DNA of 64,000 nt from Rhodococcus sp. G-MC3 (GCF_030063335.1 NZ_JASISW010000022.1:31220-95219); one strand, 5' to 3'. Numbered from the stretch's first letter, positions 9,033-18,417 are shown. The notes: generated from the sequence alone by a model not told the origin. Made by a program: numbers and translations.

Positions 9033-10388
9033 TCAGGCCCGAAACTCGATACCGCTTACCCATTTGGTGTTGTGAACGCCGGGAAGGGCAGGAATTATGA
9101 TTCGCGCCGGGTACCCGTGATCCAGGGAGAGCTCGGCGCCGTTGACCATCAACGCCAACAGTCCGTCGGGATGTGTCACCTGATTGCCTTGCAGGATGGC
9201 TTGATTGAACGCACCACTCTTCTCGAGCGATGTAACGACGGCGGACCGCGGAGCGGCAACACCGGCGAGCGCCGCTAGGTCTGCGAGCCGCACCCCCGTC
9301 CAGGTTTGAGTGCTCGACCAACCCTCGACGCACGCGATCGGCAATACTGCCGTGTGCTGAGGCAGCGATAGAAGCCTGTCGCGGGTCAAGACCACCTCGG
9401 AGGAGCCGGTAAGGGTGAGCTGCCAGTCGGGTCCGGCGTCACTGTCGGTTATCCCCGCCGCCGTTGCGGTGCGGTTGATCTGAAAATCGTTGGGTCCGTC
9501 CCCATAGGACCGGCCTCGCGGCAACAGGAGCGCCGCTGCGCGCAATGGGCCACCCAACGTCTGGCCGACTGTGAGGATCGCGATGAGGGTGGATCCCGCG
9601 GCGACGAGTCCGAGCGCACCGCGGCGAGCAATAGTGGCAGGGGCAGGGTCGCGCGAGACGAGCCCGCTCTCGTCGAGCTCTTCGGGTTCGGTGTCCTCGG
9701 TCCTCGTACGGAGTATCTCCATGAGCGACCGCGAACGCAGGGTCCGCCACATCAAGGGAACTTTGAGGACGACGTGGACGACGAATCCGGCGATGAACAC
9801 CCAGGCACCGAAGTAGTGCGCGGCATAGAAGTCGAAGCCGAAGATGTAGTCGTACTGAATATTGAGAACACCGGTGATGATTTCGAACAGCAGTCCACCG
9901 ACGAGCGCCAACAGTGAAATACGTTCGAGCAGCTGAGCGATCGACCTGACTGGCGGCCACTGGGTCAGCTTGGGCATCACCGACCAGAGCTTTGCGACGA
10001 CCAGTGGAATGATCACCAACCCGAGGCCGACGTGTAAACCCTGGGTGAGTTGGTAGAGCCAGACTGGGTCGGTGGGCCAATCGAAGGTCGGGAGCTTCAA
10101 CCATCCGACGTTGCCCGGTCGCGCTTGTCCGAACTGTGGGCTGTACGCGATATAGGACAGCAGACCGGTCACGATGATGATCGGGAGTGCTACCAACAGC
10201 AGCGATCCGAAGAACGACGTCAGCCACGGCCCGCGCAACGGGCTTCGAAAGCGTGAGAGCCGTTCGAATCCAGGTGGACGGAGCCGAGCCATCGAACGGA
10301 AGACCGGAACGGGAAACCCGTATTCGGAGTCCGACGCAGGTTCAGGCAACAGCGACTCTTTCGGCCCTGGTCCACCCGATTTCGCCAC
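9033..10388 (-). CDS. Membrane molybdopterin-dependent oxidoreductase (cytochrome b561 / sulfite-oxidase-fold fusion)
   Basis: The 451-residue protein is a fusion. The N-terminal half has four transmembrane helices (about residues 55-82, 112-134, 154-176, 190-210) with conserved His119, His191 and His205, as in b561-type haem domains. A fifth helix near 256-278 is followed by a periplasmic molybdopterin domain of sulfite-oxidase fold with the cofactor cysteine in IACVEGWS (Cys353) and the C-terminal GYPARIIIPALPGVHNTKWV. The family moves electrons between quinones and an external substrate; the substrate is not known. It is transcribed convergently with the PucR gene and stands alone. Confidence 0.85.
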   Translation of the reverse strand: MAKSGGPGPKESLLPEPASDSEYGFPVPVFRSMARLRPPGFERLSRFRSPLRGPWLTSFFGSLLLVALPIIIVTGLLSYIAYSPQFGQARPGNVGWLKLPTFDWPTDPVWLYQLTQGLHVGLGLVIIPLVVAKLWSVMPKLTQWPPVRSIAQLLERISLLALVGGLLFEIITGVLNIQYDYIFGFDFYAAHYFGAWVFIAGFVVHVVLKVPLMWRTLRSRSLMEILRTRTEDTEPEELDESGLVSRDPAPATIARRGALGLVAAGSTLIAILTVGQTLGGPLRAAALLLPRGRSYGDGPNDFQINRTATAAGITDSDAGPDWQLTLTGSSEVVLTRDRLLSLPQHTAVLPIACVEGWSSTQTWTGVRLADLAALAGVAAPRSAVVTSLEKSGAFNQAILQGNQVTHPDGLLALMVNGAELSLDHGYPARIIIPALPGVHNTKWVSGIEFRA

Positions 10389-10552
10389 GTCGCGATCCTA
10401 ATCCTCGTCTGCCTTCGTTATATGTACTTCGCTACGGAAGGATCGCCGGATTGCCGGAAGATGCATCGGCGAGGTCAGCGCGGTGAGGGGATGTGCCTGA
10501 CGACGAAGTACCGTGGATCGATCGGTTCGACCAACGCTGTGCAGGAGGTTCG

Positions 10553-11986
10553 ATGTCGCAGTCCAGCCGGGTTCACTCGTTCACCGACGACGCGCTCGGG
10601 GAACTCGACGCAACCGGTGTTGCAGCGGCTATAGCCGCAGGCGACATCACAGCAGCCGAGGGTGTCGACGCCGCAATCGCGCGCGCCGAGATGGTCAACG
10701 GTCGCCTGAACGCGATACAGACCGCGGACTTCGACCGAGCACGCAGCAGCGCCCGCAGCCTGGGGCCGGGCGTCTTCGCGGGAGTCCCGACATTCATCAA
10801 GGACAACACTGATTTCGCAGGCATGCCGAGCAACCAAGGCTCACTCGCCGTCGATGCCCCGGCCGCGACCCGCAACGCGGCGTTCACCGACCAGCTCCTG
10901 TCGACCGGTTTGATCAGTCTGGGAAAATCGACGATGCCCGAGTTCGGATTCAACGCCACCACCGAATACGAATCGCTGCCACCGACTCGCAACCCGTGGA
11001 ACACCGACTACTCCAGCGGAGCATCGTCAGGCGGATCTGCTGCGTTGGTTGCCGCGGGAGTGGTTCCCATTGCGCATGCAAACGATGGCGGCGGTTCCAT
11101 ACGTATACCTGCCGCGGCCTGCGGGCTGGTTGGTCTCAAACTCACTCGTGGACGCGAGATCATCGACGCCCACGCCTCCGGTATGCCGGTGAACATCGTG
11201 TCCAACGGAGTCCTCACCCGAACAGTGCGTGACACTGCAGCGTTCGTTGCGCAGATCGAGCAATACCGCAACCCACGCGGTCTTGCTTCGGTCGGGCTCG
11301 TCGAGGGTCCGGTGCGCAGGCGTCTGAGAATCGGCGTAATCACCCGCTCGCTACCCGGCATACCTCTCGACAGTGACACACACGCGGCGGTCTCGAACAC
11401 CACCCGTGCATTGGCCGACCTCGGGCACGATGTACGCGACATCGGTTTGCCGCTACAGAAGAAAGACCTCCTGGCGTTCCAGGAAGACTTCACGCACTAC
11501 TGGGGGTTGATGGCCTTCGCGGTCCAGAAATTTGGCAAGAAAACTATGGACTCGACGTTCGACCCGTCGCGGACGGACGCTTTGACGCGAGGACTCTCCC
11601 GCATGTTTCTACGGCACTTCTGGCGGACCCCGGGTGCAGTGCGGAGACTACGGAAATCGGAGGCGATCTATCACGAAGCGTTTGCCAACGTCGACGTCAT
11701 GGTGTCACCGGTAGTGGCACATACGACTCCGCAGCTCGGATACCTCTCCCCAGCACATGGTTTCGACGTACTCATGCCCCGCTTGCTGGCCTACGTCGCG
11801 TTCACCCCTCTCAACAATGCGAGCGGCGGCCCCGCGATCTCGCTGCCACTCGAATCGACGGACGGCGGCCTGCCCATCGGTGTCCAGCTTTCGGCCGACC
11901 AAGGAGCTGAAAGGCTCCTACTCGAGCTGGCATTCGAACTCGAAGCTGCGCAGCCATTTCGAAGAATATTCGACGCAGTCGAATGA
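10553..11986 (+). CDS. Amidase-signature family amidase
   Basis: The 477-residue enzyme shows the full Ser-cisSer-Lys apparatus: Lys83 in PTFIKDN, cis-Ser158 in YSSGASSGGSAALVAAG, and nucleophile Ser182 in DGGGSIRIPAAACGLVGLK. It hydrolyses a carboxamide; the substrate cannot be read from sequence. The start at 10553 has AGGAGG 4 bases upstream; an in-frame ATG at 10493 lacks a site. It is monocistronic, divergent from the molybdenum oxidoreductase gene and convergent with the amidohydrolase operon that follows. Confidence 0.88.
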   Translation: MSQSSRVHSFTDDALGELDATGVAAAIAAGDITAAEGVDAAIARAEMVNGRLNAIQTADFDRARSSARSLGPGVFAGVPTFIKDNTDFAGMPSNQGSLAVDAPAATRNAAFTDQLLSTGLISLGKSTMPEFGFNATTEYESLPPTRNPWNTDYSSGASSGGSAALVAAGVVPIAHANDGGGSIRIPAAACGLVGLKLTRGREIIDAHASGMPVNIVSNGVLTRTVRDTAAFVAQIEQYRNPRGLASVGLVEGPVRRRLRIGVITRSLPGIPLDSDTHAAVSNTTRALADLGHDVRDIGLPLQKKDLLAFQEDFTHYWGLMAFAVQKFGKKTMDSTFDPSRTDALTRGLSRMFLRHFWRTPGAVRRLRKSEAIYHEAFANVDVMVSPVVAHTTPQLGYLSPAHGFDVLMPRLLAYVAFTPLNNASGGPAISLPLESTDGGLPIGVQLSADQGAERLLLELAFELEAAQPFRRIFDAVE

Positions 11987-12045
11987 ACCGATATCTGCAG
12001 CGCACGCGATAGCAGGAGAAGGCTGGACGGAATTCGGTTCAGGTT

Positions 12046-13662
12046 CTATCGCTGATAGTGACTGATGCTTCCCCCGACGGTCGTGAGCAGAATGGGCGCG
12101 TCGGCGAGTTCGTCTGGAGGCGCAGCAAGTGGATCGACGGCGAAGGCCGTGAGATCTGCGCGCATACCCACCGCGATACGACCTGCAGTTCTCGATTCGC
12201 CTGCAGCCGCCGCAGCATGAGTCGTGTAGCCCTCTAGTGCCATTCGTGCGGTGAGCATCTGTTCTGGGCGGACGGGCTCCACCTCGGGTCGCCCTGCCGG
12301 GCGGCGCAGTTGCGCGTCGGCCATGATCGCACGGGGGTCATAAGGTGCGACCGGCCAGTCCGATCCGAGAGCCAAGGTGCCACCCGCGTCGCGAATATCG
12401 CGCGTACGGAAAGCTCGGTCAGCGCGTTCGGGGCCCAGGCGCGAAGACCAATTGTCGGTCTGGTCGGCTCGTGTGTAATGAGTGCAATGCGTGGGCTGCA
12501 TACTCGCGACGACCTGATGCCTGGCGAACATCGGCACCAGATCGTCCGGCAGTGTTTCGATGTGTTCGATGCGGTGGTGCGCTGCCCCGGCGGCTGGACG
12601 ACAACTCGCAAGGGTGTCCAGCGCGTACCGCACTCCGGCGTCGCCGATCGCGTGCGTCACCAAAGGCACACCGTGACCGGCAAGATATGTTGCTGCCCTT
12701 CGGTACTCATCGGGCTCAGGCCAGAACGGCACCGTCGATTCACCATGAGTGTCTGGCTCGTCCAACCAGGCGGTGCCACCATCGATGGTGCCGTCGATCA
12801 TGAACTTGACACCGTCGACCCTCCACCGGCGTCCCCGTCGACGTTGAAGTTCGGTGATGTGGTCGAGTGCGGCGATGTCGCTACCCGGTAGACAGAACGG
12901 AGCAAACCGCAAACGCATCGGCAACTCGCCTTCCGCTTCGAGTGCAAGCATCAGATCACCACTGTCGGTTTCGAAATCCATGGCGTTGCCCGCAGTGATG
13001 CCGACTGCAGCCATACCGGTAAGAACGTCGAGCAGGCGTGCGCGACGGGAGTCCGGCGACTCGAGCGGCAGAACCGCGCGGACTACTCCCATCGCCGCCA
13101 GTTCGAGAAGGTGCCCGGTAGGAACTCCGTCCGCATCACAGACGATTTCGGATCGTTGCTCGAACGTGCGAGGTCCGTCGACACCGGCGAGCGCGAGCGC
13201 CGCTGGACTTGCGAGCGCCGAATGCGCGTCGAACATCTCGAGGAACACCGGGATGTCCGAGCCGACTGCGTCAACCAGTGGGGCGTGCGTGACCGGTCGG
13301 TCGCCGAAAACGTTAGGGTTCAATCCCCATCCGCGGATCCACTCCCCGCGATCGAGATGAGACATACTGCGCAGCAGAGCATCCCGAAGGCCGTCGAGAT
13401 CCGTCACTGTCGACAGGTCGGTACCGAACGTGAGGTTGAGGCCCATGACCGGATGGATGTGGCCGTCGACAAGGCCTGGCGTCAGCGATCCGCCGCCGAG
13501 GTCGATCTCCTCGGTCCGGGAGCTGCGAAGATGGCGGACCGTCACTGCGTCCCCGACTGCAACAATAAGTCCGTCGCAAACGGCAACCGAACGAGGTCCG
13601 TCGAAGTCGTCGTCGAGTGTGTGGACCGACGCCGCGTGGATTATCAGATCGGCGCTGCTCAT
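12046..13662 (-). CDS. Amidohydrolase family protein (YtcJ-like metal-dependent hydrolase)
   Basis: The 538-residue TIM-barrel hydrolase has the N-terminal metal motif LVDGHIHP (His68, His70), the mid-barrel VTHAIGDAGV, the HRIEHIETLPDD segment and the late-barrel LGSDWPVAPYDPR, all typical of amidohydrolase-3/YtcJ proteins. These hydrolyse C-N bonds of amides or cyclic amides; the substrate is unknown. The gene overlaps the upstream amino-acid permease by 4 bases (ATGA), so the hydrolase probably acts on something the permease imports. Confidence 0.85.
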   Translation of the reverse strand: MSSADLIIHAASVHTLDDDFDGPRSVAVCDGLIVAVGDAVTVRHLRSSRTEEIDLGGGSLTPGLVDGHIHPVMGLNLTFGTDLSTVTDLDGLRDALLRSMSHLDRGEWIRGWGLNPNVFGDRPVTHAPLVDAVGSDIPVFLEMFDAHSALASPAALALAGVDGPRTFEQRSEIVCDADGVPTGHLLELAAMGVVRAVLPLESPDSRRARLLDVLTGMAAVGITAGNAMDFETDSGDLMLALEAEGELPMRLRFAPFCLPGSDIAALDHITELQRRRGRRWRVDGVKFMIDGTIDGGTAWLDEPDTHGESTVPFWPEPDEYRRAATYLAGHGVPLVTHAIGDAGVRYALDTLASCRPAAGAAHHRIEHIETLPDDLVPMFARHQVVASMQPTHCTHYTRADQTDNWSSRLGPERADRAFRTRDIRDAGGTLALGSDWPVAPYDPRAIMADAQLRRPAGRPEVEPVRPEQMLTARMALEGYTTHAAAAAGESRTAGRIAVGMRADLTAFAVDPLAAPPDELADAPILLTTVGGSISHYQR

Positions 13663-15155
13663 ATCTGGGACTCTCTCTCATGTGGTGTGGTTGTGATTGC
13701 CTCGTGCTGTGCGCCGAATCCGCCGATGGCGGCGTAGACGTCGGGACGGTGGGAGCGACACCACATGCCGGCGGCGACACCGGCGAGAATGACCACTCCG
13801 ACCGAACCGACCAGTAGGACGTTGGTGATCCCGGTGGCGAGTGTCAGGAGTTCGACGTTCTTGATCAGCAGCGCCGTACCACCTGCCAGCAGCACGGCAC
13901 CGATCGCTGCGGCAATCACTCCGATACGTTCGGCGGACACCGCCTTCTTCCGCACGAAATAGGCCACCACCGCGATCGAAGTGAGTAGTTGCAGGACAAG
14001 CAGTCCGATGATTCCTGGAGTGTTGAGCAGGAGGAGAAGTTTGTAGTATGGATCCGCGCCGGCAAGAGCGAATGCGGACACCACCACCGCAGCAACGACC
14101 GTCTGCAGTAGACCCGCACGACTGGGGGACTTGAACACGGGATGGGTGTGGTCGAGCCAACGAGGCAAGATTCCGTCGTTCGCCAGTGAGAGGGTGTACC
14201 GGTTGATGGCGTTGTGGAAAGCAATCTGCGATGCCAGTGCACTCGTGACGATCAGAACGGACATGACGTCGGATGCCCAGAGGCCGACGTATTTCTCGAT
14301 CGCCGTGAAAAACAACCCGGCGATGTCGCCTCCAGCAGCGGCTTGGACGTCGCGGTCGCCGAACGCCTGCACAATCGACCACACGATGAAGCAGTAGAAG
14401 AGTGCCATGAAGCCCACCGCGCAGTACGTGGCCCGTGGAATCGTCCGGTTCGGGTCGCGCGCTTCGGACCGGTAGACCGCCGTGGACTCGAACCCCATGA
14501 ACGCCGCGAACGCAATCGCGAGAATCCCGCCCATTCCGGGGGAGATAATCGCGTCCGGAGTGAACGAGCTGAACTCGATCCCGTCGGCGCCGCCCTGCAC
14601 AAGAACAGAGAAGGCCAGCACCAGCAGGATCGCCGTCTCGAAGACCAGCAGCACTCCCAGGATCTTGGCGCCGACGTCGACGCCCCGGCGCCCGATTGCC
14701 AATACCACCACGATGGCGGCAAGTGCCAGCACCCACCACTCGATGTGGACGTGCAACAACCGCTCGATCGCGGCCTGCGTCTGCACGGCCATCAGGCCGT
14801 AGACACCGATCATGACGGCGTTGTAGGACAGCACTGCGAGAATGCCTGCCGCAAGTCCGAGCGCCTTCCCCAGGCCGAGCGTGATGTAGCTGTAGAACGC
14901 GCCGACGCCCCCCACATGCCTGGTCATAGCCAGAAATCCCACGGCGAACACCGCGAACACGGCGCCGGCCCCGAGGTAGGCAACGGGAGCACCGACTCCC
15001 CCGACGGCGAGCGCGAGTGGAGCAACTCCAGCCATCACGGTGAGCGGTGCAGCGGCTGCCACCACCATGAAAGCGATTCCGGACGCGCCGAGAGCGTTTG
15101 CTCTCAGGGCCGACTCTGGCTCAGGTGCGCTCATGGGCTCATCGATTTGTGTCAT
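13659..15155 (-). CDS. APC-family amino acid permease
   Basis: The protein has about 498 residues and 12 or more predicted membrane helices, with the APC start GASGIAFMVVAAAAPLTVMA and helix-3 region HVGGVGAFYSYITLGLG. It belongs to the amino acid/polyamine permeases of the plasma membrane; the substrate is unassigned. The ATG at 15155 is preceded by GGAAGG at 4-base spacing; the GTG at 15167 is less likely. It is the first gene of a two-gene operon with the amidohydrolase, and is divergent from a TetR gene across a perfect inverted repeat. Confidence 0.88.
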   Translation of the reverse strand: MTQIDEPMSAPEPESALRANALGASGIAFMVVAAAAPLTVMAGVAPLALAVGGVGAPVAYLGAGAVFAVFAVGFLAMTRHVGGVGAFYSYITLGLGKALGLAAGILAVLSYNAVMIGVYGLMAVQTQAAIERLLHVHIEWWVLALAAIVVVLAIGRRGVDVGAKILGVLLVFETAILLVLAFSVLVQGGADGIEFSSFTPDAIISPGMGGILAIAFAAFMGFESTAVYRSEARDPNRTIPRATYCAVGFMALFYCFIVWSIVQAFGDRDVQAAAGGDIAGLFFTAIEKYVGLWASDVMSVLIVTSALASQIAFHNAINRYTLSLANDGILPRWLDHTHPVFKSPSRAGLLQTVVAAVVVSAFALAGADPYYKLLLLLNTPGIIGLLVLQLLTSIAVVAYFVRKKAVSAERIGVIAAAIGAVLLAGGTALLIKNVELLTLATGITNVLLVGSVGVVILAGVAAGMWCRSHRPDVYAAIGGFGAQHEAITTTPHERESQI

Positions 15156-15185
15156 GGTGCCTTCCACGGTTTGCGGGCCCGAGAA

Positions 15186-15208
15186 TTAATCGAATGTGAT
15201 TCGATTAA
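15186..15208. promoter_or_regulatory. Perfect 10-3-10 inverted repeat, TetR operator
   Basis: Arms TTAATCGAAT and ATTCGATTAA are exact reverse complements around GTG. The site lies between the permease start (15155) and the divergent TetR start (15287), the usual place for a TetR autoregulatory operator controlling both directions. Confidence 0.7.
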
Positions 15209-15286
15209 CTATCGTGAGACATGCCGAGCTCGCCGTCAAGAGTGATACGTAAAGTTTGTGTGAACCGACAACGAGGAGTTCCACAG

Positions 15287-15922
15287 GTGCCAAGACCTAC
15301 AACACCGCGACTGAACCGGGAGATGATCGTCGACGCGGGCCTCGCGCTCGTAGGCACTCGCGCTGGACTGACGATGCCGGGCCTCGCGTCCAAGCTCGGC
15401 GTATCTGTTTCATCGGTGTACCACCACGTGCCCGGCCGTAGTCAGCTGTTGGAGCTCATGCGCGGCAAGATCGCCGGCAGTCGCGTCGTTGATATCGACT
15501 GGGACGCGCACTGGCGGGTGGCGGTCGCGCACTGGGTGCGGCAGGTACGAATGGCGTTCTCGCCGTATCCCGAGCTTGTCACTTTGCTGACGGCTCAGAC
15601 AGTAACCGCACCAGAGGTTCTCGACCTCTACGGCCGACTTGCGTCTACTCTCCTGCGCGCAGGATTTCCTCAGGGTGACGTCATTTACGTCATCTCCGCG
15701 CTGGATAGTTTCTCGCTGGGGTCGGCGCTCGATCGTGCTGCGCCCGAACGCGTGTGGGCGACCGACCGCACCGACGGAGCGATGGCCGAGGCGATCGCTG
15801 CGGCAGAAACCGGCATCGTACGGTCGGACCTTTCCTTCGACTACGGATTGGACGCACTCCTGGACGGACTGGAGGCCCGCTTGCTCCGCACGCAGAATGC
15901 CCCCGACCCCGGCGACAGTTGA
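15287..15922 (+). CDS. TetR family transcriptional regulator
   Basis: The 211-residue protein has an N-terminal TetR helix-turn-helix (MIVDAGLALVGTRAGLTMPG, then LASKLGVSVSSVYHHVPGRSQLLELM) at residues 12-60 and a helical ligand domain with a C-terminal region of TetR_C type. I chose the GTG at 15287 because GAGGAG lies 9 bases upstream; the frame is open further back but crosses the promoter region. It probably represses the divergent permease/amidohydrolase operon through the inverted repeat at 15186-15208. Confidence 0.85.
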   Translation: MPRPTTPRLNREMIVDAGLALVGTRAGLTMPGLASKLGVSVSSVYHHVPGRSQLLELMRGKIAGSRVVDIDWDAHWRVAVAHWVRQVRMAFSPYPELVTLLTAQTVTAPEVLDLYGRLASTLLRAGFPQGDVIYVISALDSFSLGSALDRAAPERVWATDRTDGAMAEAIAAAETGIVRSDLSFDYGLDALLDGLEARLLRTQNAPDPGDS

Positions 15923-16142
15923 CGTTGTCGGCCGCCCTCGCCCCCATTTAGTTCGTGGAAACAGTCGCCACCGGAAAACCGGCCGTCATCTGCCAACCGC
16001 GGCACCGCCACCAAGGGTGTCGTGCTTAACCTGTCGTGTGAACAAAATAGGCCGAGCAGATCCCCGAGTAAGCACACCGCTCAACAACTTCACGTGCGGA
16101 CCACAAGGTTCCCGAAGAGGCGAGCCCGTCGGGACGACAGTA

Positions 16143-16475
16143 TTACCTGTCCGCAGACTCCTCCAGCATTTCCGCTTGGCCGCTGACAACGGTCGTCAGG
16201 ATCGCACGAGCGCTCGCCAAGAGTTCTGCGATACGGGGAGATGTGAGCGCATAGTAGACCGATAGCCCTTCCCTACGCGCGGTGACCAATCCTGCGCGCT
16301 TCAGAATCGAAAGTTGCTGCGACAGGTTTGCCGGCTCGATCGCCACTTCGGGCAGCATCTCCGACACTGCGTATTCACGCTCGCTCAACAGCTCGAGAAC
16401 GCGAATCCGAGCTGGGTGGCCCAGCGTTTTGAAGAAGTCTGCCTTCATTTGATACAGCGGCTGCCGTGAGTTCAA
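16143..16475 (-). CDS. ArsR family winged-helix regulator
   Basis: The 110-residue protein has the classic ArsR/SmtB layout: LGHPARIRVLELLSEREYAV, then an HTH ending NLSQQLSILKRAGLVTARRE and the wing GLSVYYAL. There is no cysteine anywhere in it, so it is unlikely to be a thiol-based arsenic or metal sensor. It is divergent from the gene at 16709, and two matching inverted repeats lie between them (16537-16552 and 16629-16644), consistent with autoregulation and control of the divergent genes. Confidence 0.87.
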   Translation of the reverse strand: MNSRQPLYQMKADFFKTLGHPARIRVLELLSEREYAVSEMLPEVAIEPANLSQQLSILKRAGLVTARREGLSVYYALTSPRIAELLASARAILTTVVSGQAEMLEESADR

Positions 16476-16536
16476 GGCCTCGGTCTCTCGTTCTCGACTT
16501 CGGTACCAGGCGCCCGGTACGCGTTGGATCCATTGC

Positions 16537-16552
16537 TTGCGTATTTTAGCAA
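16537..16552. promoter_or_regulatory. Inverted repeat TTGC-N8-GCAA, copy 1 (candidate ArsR operator)
   Basis: TTGC and GCAA arms flank the 8-bp AT-rich spacer GTATTTTA, about 60 bp before the ArsR start. The same arm and spacer arrangement recurs at 16629-16644. Confidence 0.45.
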
Positions 16553-16628
16553 CATCCTGATACCCGAGGGCTTCCGAGCGCTGGCCTCGAAAGACTTCGA
16601 CCTGAAGGCAAGATCACACACGTCCTAC

Positions 16629-16644
16629 TTGCATAATTGCGCAA
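16629..16644. promoter_or_regulatory. Inverted repeat TTGC-N8-GCAA, copy 2 (candidate ArsR operator)
   Basis: TTGC and GCAA arms flank ATAATTGC, with the arms extending to ACTTGC/GCAAGT (16627-16646). It lies about 65 bp before the start of the divergent gene at 16709. Confidence 0.5.
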
Positions 16645-16708
16645 GTAAAGAGATTATTATATTGAAAGTTCAGGCAGTAAGGGCTCAGCCAACCATCGGA
16701 GGCCACAG

Positions 16709-17080
16709 ATGAGTGCTCGACACCCCACGACGAGTCGACAATCCCCCAACCTCACCACCTCGACGCTGGCAAAATCGGTGGTGTCCATGCTCAGCCGCCA
16801 CAACATCGCGGTAAACCGTGGACGCGTGATCATTGCGTGCTCCGAGCGAGTGCCGCTACTGGTCTCTGCACTCATCGAAGACGGAGTCGGCAGAATCACG
16901 CGTTGGAATAGTATTGATGCACAAGACTTTCCGTTGACTCTCTTGATCTCGAACAACGATGTTCTGGTCGACTTGTCCGGCCCCGGTGGGACCGTGGACG
17001 ACCCCGGAAGCTCGATCGATCCATTCACCGACCGAGTTTTCGACCTCGCGGAACAATCCAGTCCTCGGCGCTGTCGGTAA
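16709..17080 (+). CDS. Hypothetical protein
   Basis: The 123-residue soluble protein has GGAGG 7 bases before its ATG, which makes it a convincing gene. No domain is recognised. The middle (VVSMLSRHNIAVNRGRVIIA, then CSERVPLLVSALIEDGVGRI) looks like a small alpha/beta unit. It is the first gene downstream of the putative ArsR operators and precedes the PEP carboxykinase remnant by about 70 bp. Confidence 0.65.
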   Translation: MSARHPTTSRQSPNLTTSTLAKSVVSMLSRHNIAVNRGRVIIACSERVPLLVSALIEDGVGRITRWNSIDAQDFPLTLLISNNDVLVDLSGPGGTVDDPGSSIDPFTDRVFDLAEQSSPRRCR

Positions 17081-17149
17081 TTGCCACGCGCGGCAGCTAC
17101 GCCTACACAGCAGGTTCCCATCCCACCATGTCACCTCGAAAGGATGCCC

Positions 17150-17973
17150 ATGACGACGTCAAGCACCGTCGATCTCGGCTTAGCACCGACTCCTCATTCC
17201 GAGTTATTGATGTGGGTCGGCGAAGTCGCTGAACTCACCACGCCCGACCAGGTCGTGTGGTGCGACGGCACCTCGGATGAATGGGACCGATTGACCGACA
17301 TTCTGGTTCGCCGAGGAACCTTCATCGAGCTGAGCGAACCCGCACATACCTTTCGGTGCATCGCTGATCCCGAAGACGTTGCACGAGTGAAAGACCGCAT
17401 ATTCGTCTGCTCCGAGAACGAGTCCGATGCGGGACCGACGAACAATTGGATGGACCCCGTCGATATGACGACAATACTGACCGAAGAATTTCGTGGTGCT
17501 ATGGCAGGCCGAACGATGTACGTCGTCGGCTACTGTATGGGTTCTCTCGACTCGGCTACCCCTCGATTCGGCGTCGAGATAACCGATTCCGAATTTGTCG
17601 CGGTATCGATGCGAGTGATGACCCGCACCGGATCACCCGTCTGGGACAGAATGGGCACCGACGCACGGTTCGTCAAAGGACTCCATTCGGTAGGTTCGCC
17701 GTTGGCGCCGGGCCAACCGGACGTCCCCTGGCCGCGTGACAACACGCAGTACATCAGCCACTTCCCCCAGACCCGAACCATGTGGAGCTACGGATCCGGA
17801 TATGGAGGCAATGCTCTACTGGGGAAGAAATCATTCGCCCTGCGAATCGCTTCGTCCATTGCCCGCGACGAGGGGTGGCTCCCGAACGCATGGCCATCGT
17901 GAAACTTACGTCGCTCACTCGACTCCGTCCGAAACACACGTGCCCCGAAGATGCATGGAAGGTGCTCCGATGA
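17150..17973 (+). pseudogene. pckG: Truncated GTP-dependent PEP carboxykinase (N-terminal half only)
   Basis: The first ~245 residues follow the GTP-type PEP carboxykinase closely: [97 protein letters not shown]. The family is normally about 600 residues. Here the frame ends at 17902 just after DEGWL. Shifting frame recovers [10 protein letters not shown], where the family has AEHMLILKL, up to about 17915, after which homology stops. The P-loop (PSACGKTN) and the entire C-terminal nucleotide domain are absent and the usual metal-site His is Arg, so it cannot be an active carboxykinase. The start has GAAAGG upstream, so the stub may still be expressed. Confidence 0.85.
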
Positions 17974-18353
17974 CAATCGAACCTCGACCCGGCATCCGGC
18001 AGATCGCCGCCTACATTGCAGGTCGGCCCTTGCCCGAGGAGTTCAATGCCTGGGTCATTCACGACATTACCGGCGCCGGTTCCACTCGGCGTTACGCCAC
18101 CCGGTGCATAGTCCCGCTCACCCCACTACTGGCGGCGTGCCTCCTGGTGCCGGGCCCACTGGTGGTCCGTGCAGGAATGCTCCTGATCCTGTTACTGCCT
18201 TTCGTTTACTTCATGCTCGCCCTCACACCGATCTATCAGCGTCATCGACTTGTCAGTCACGGACTCGACCCCGCACTCCTGAGCGCGTACAGGCAACAGA
18301 AAATCGACGACGATTCAGCCCGCTATTCGGCGCGATACCGAAGTTCTGGATAG
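17970..18353 (+). CDS. DUF5313 family membrane protein
   Basis: The 127-residue protein has a soluble N-terminus (IRQIAAYIAGRPLPEEFNAW, VIHDITG) followed by two hydrophobic helices (about residues 50-66 and 69-90) and a basic tail (YQRHRLVSHGLDPALLSAYR). This layout matches the mycolic-acid actinobacterial DUF5313 family of unknown function. GGAAGGTG lies just upstream of the ATG. It directly follows the PEP carboxykinase remnant on the same strand. Confidence 0.75.
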   Translation: MTIEPRPGIRQIAAYIAGRPLPEEFNAWVIHDITGAGSTRRYATRCIVPLTPLLAACLLVPGPLVVRAGMLLILLLPFVYFMLALTPIYQRHRLVSHGLDPALLSAYRQQKIDDDSARYSARYRSSG

Positions 18354-18417
18354 TCTGGCGCGACGAAATGCTTCCATCGTGCAGCGCAATTATGTTGGTC
18401 CGACTCAACGATGCTCA

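Noticed and set aside
15908..15938. CGACA/TGTCG inverted repeat after the first TetR gene as a terminator
   Set aside because: The stem is only about 5-7 bp, overlaps the stop codon region and has no T-run.
16524..16712. Short plus-strand open frame between the ArsR gene and the gene at 16709
   Set aside because: It covers the operators, has no ribosome binding site and no protein-like composition.
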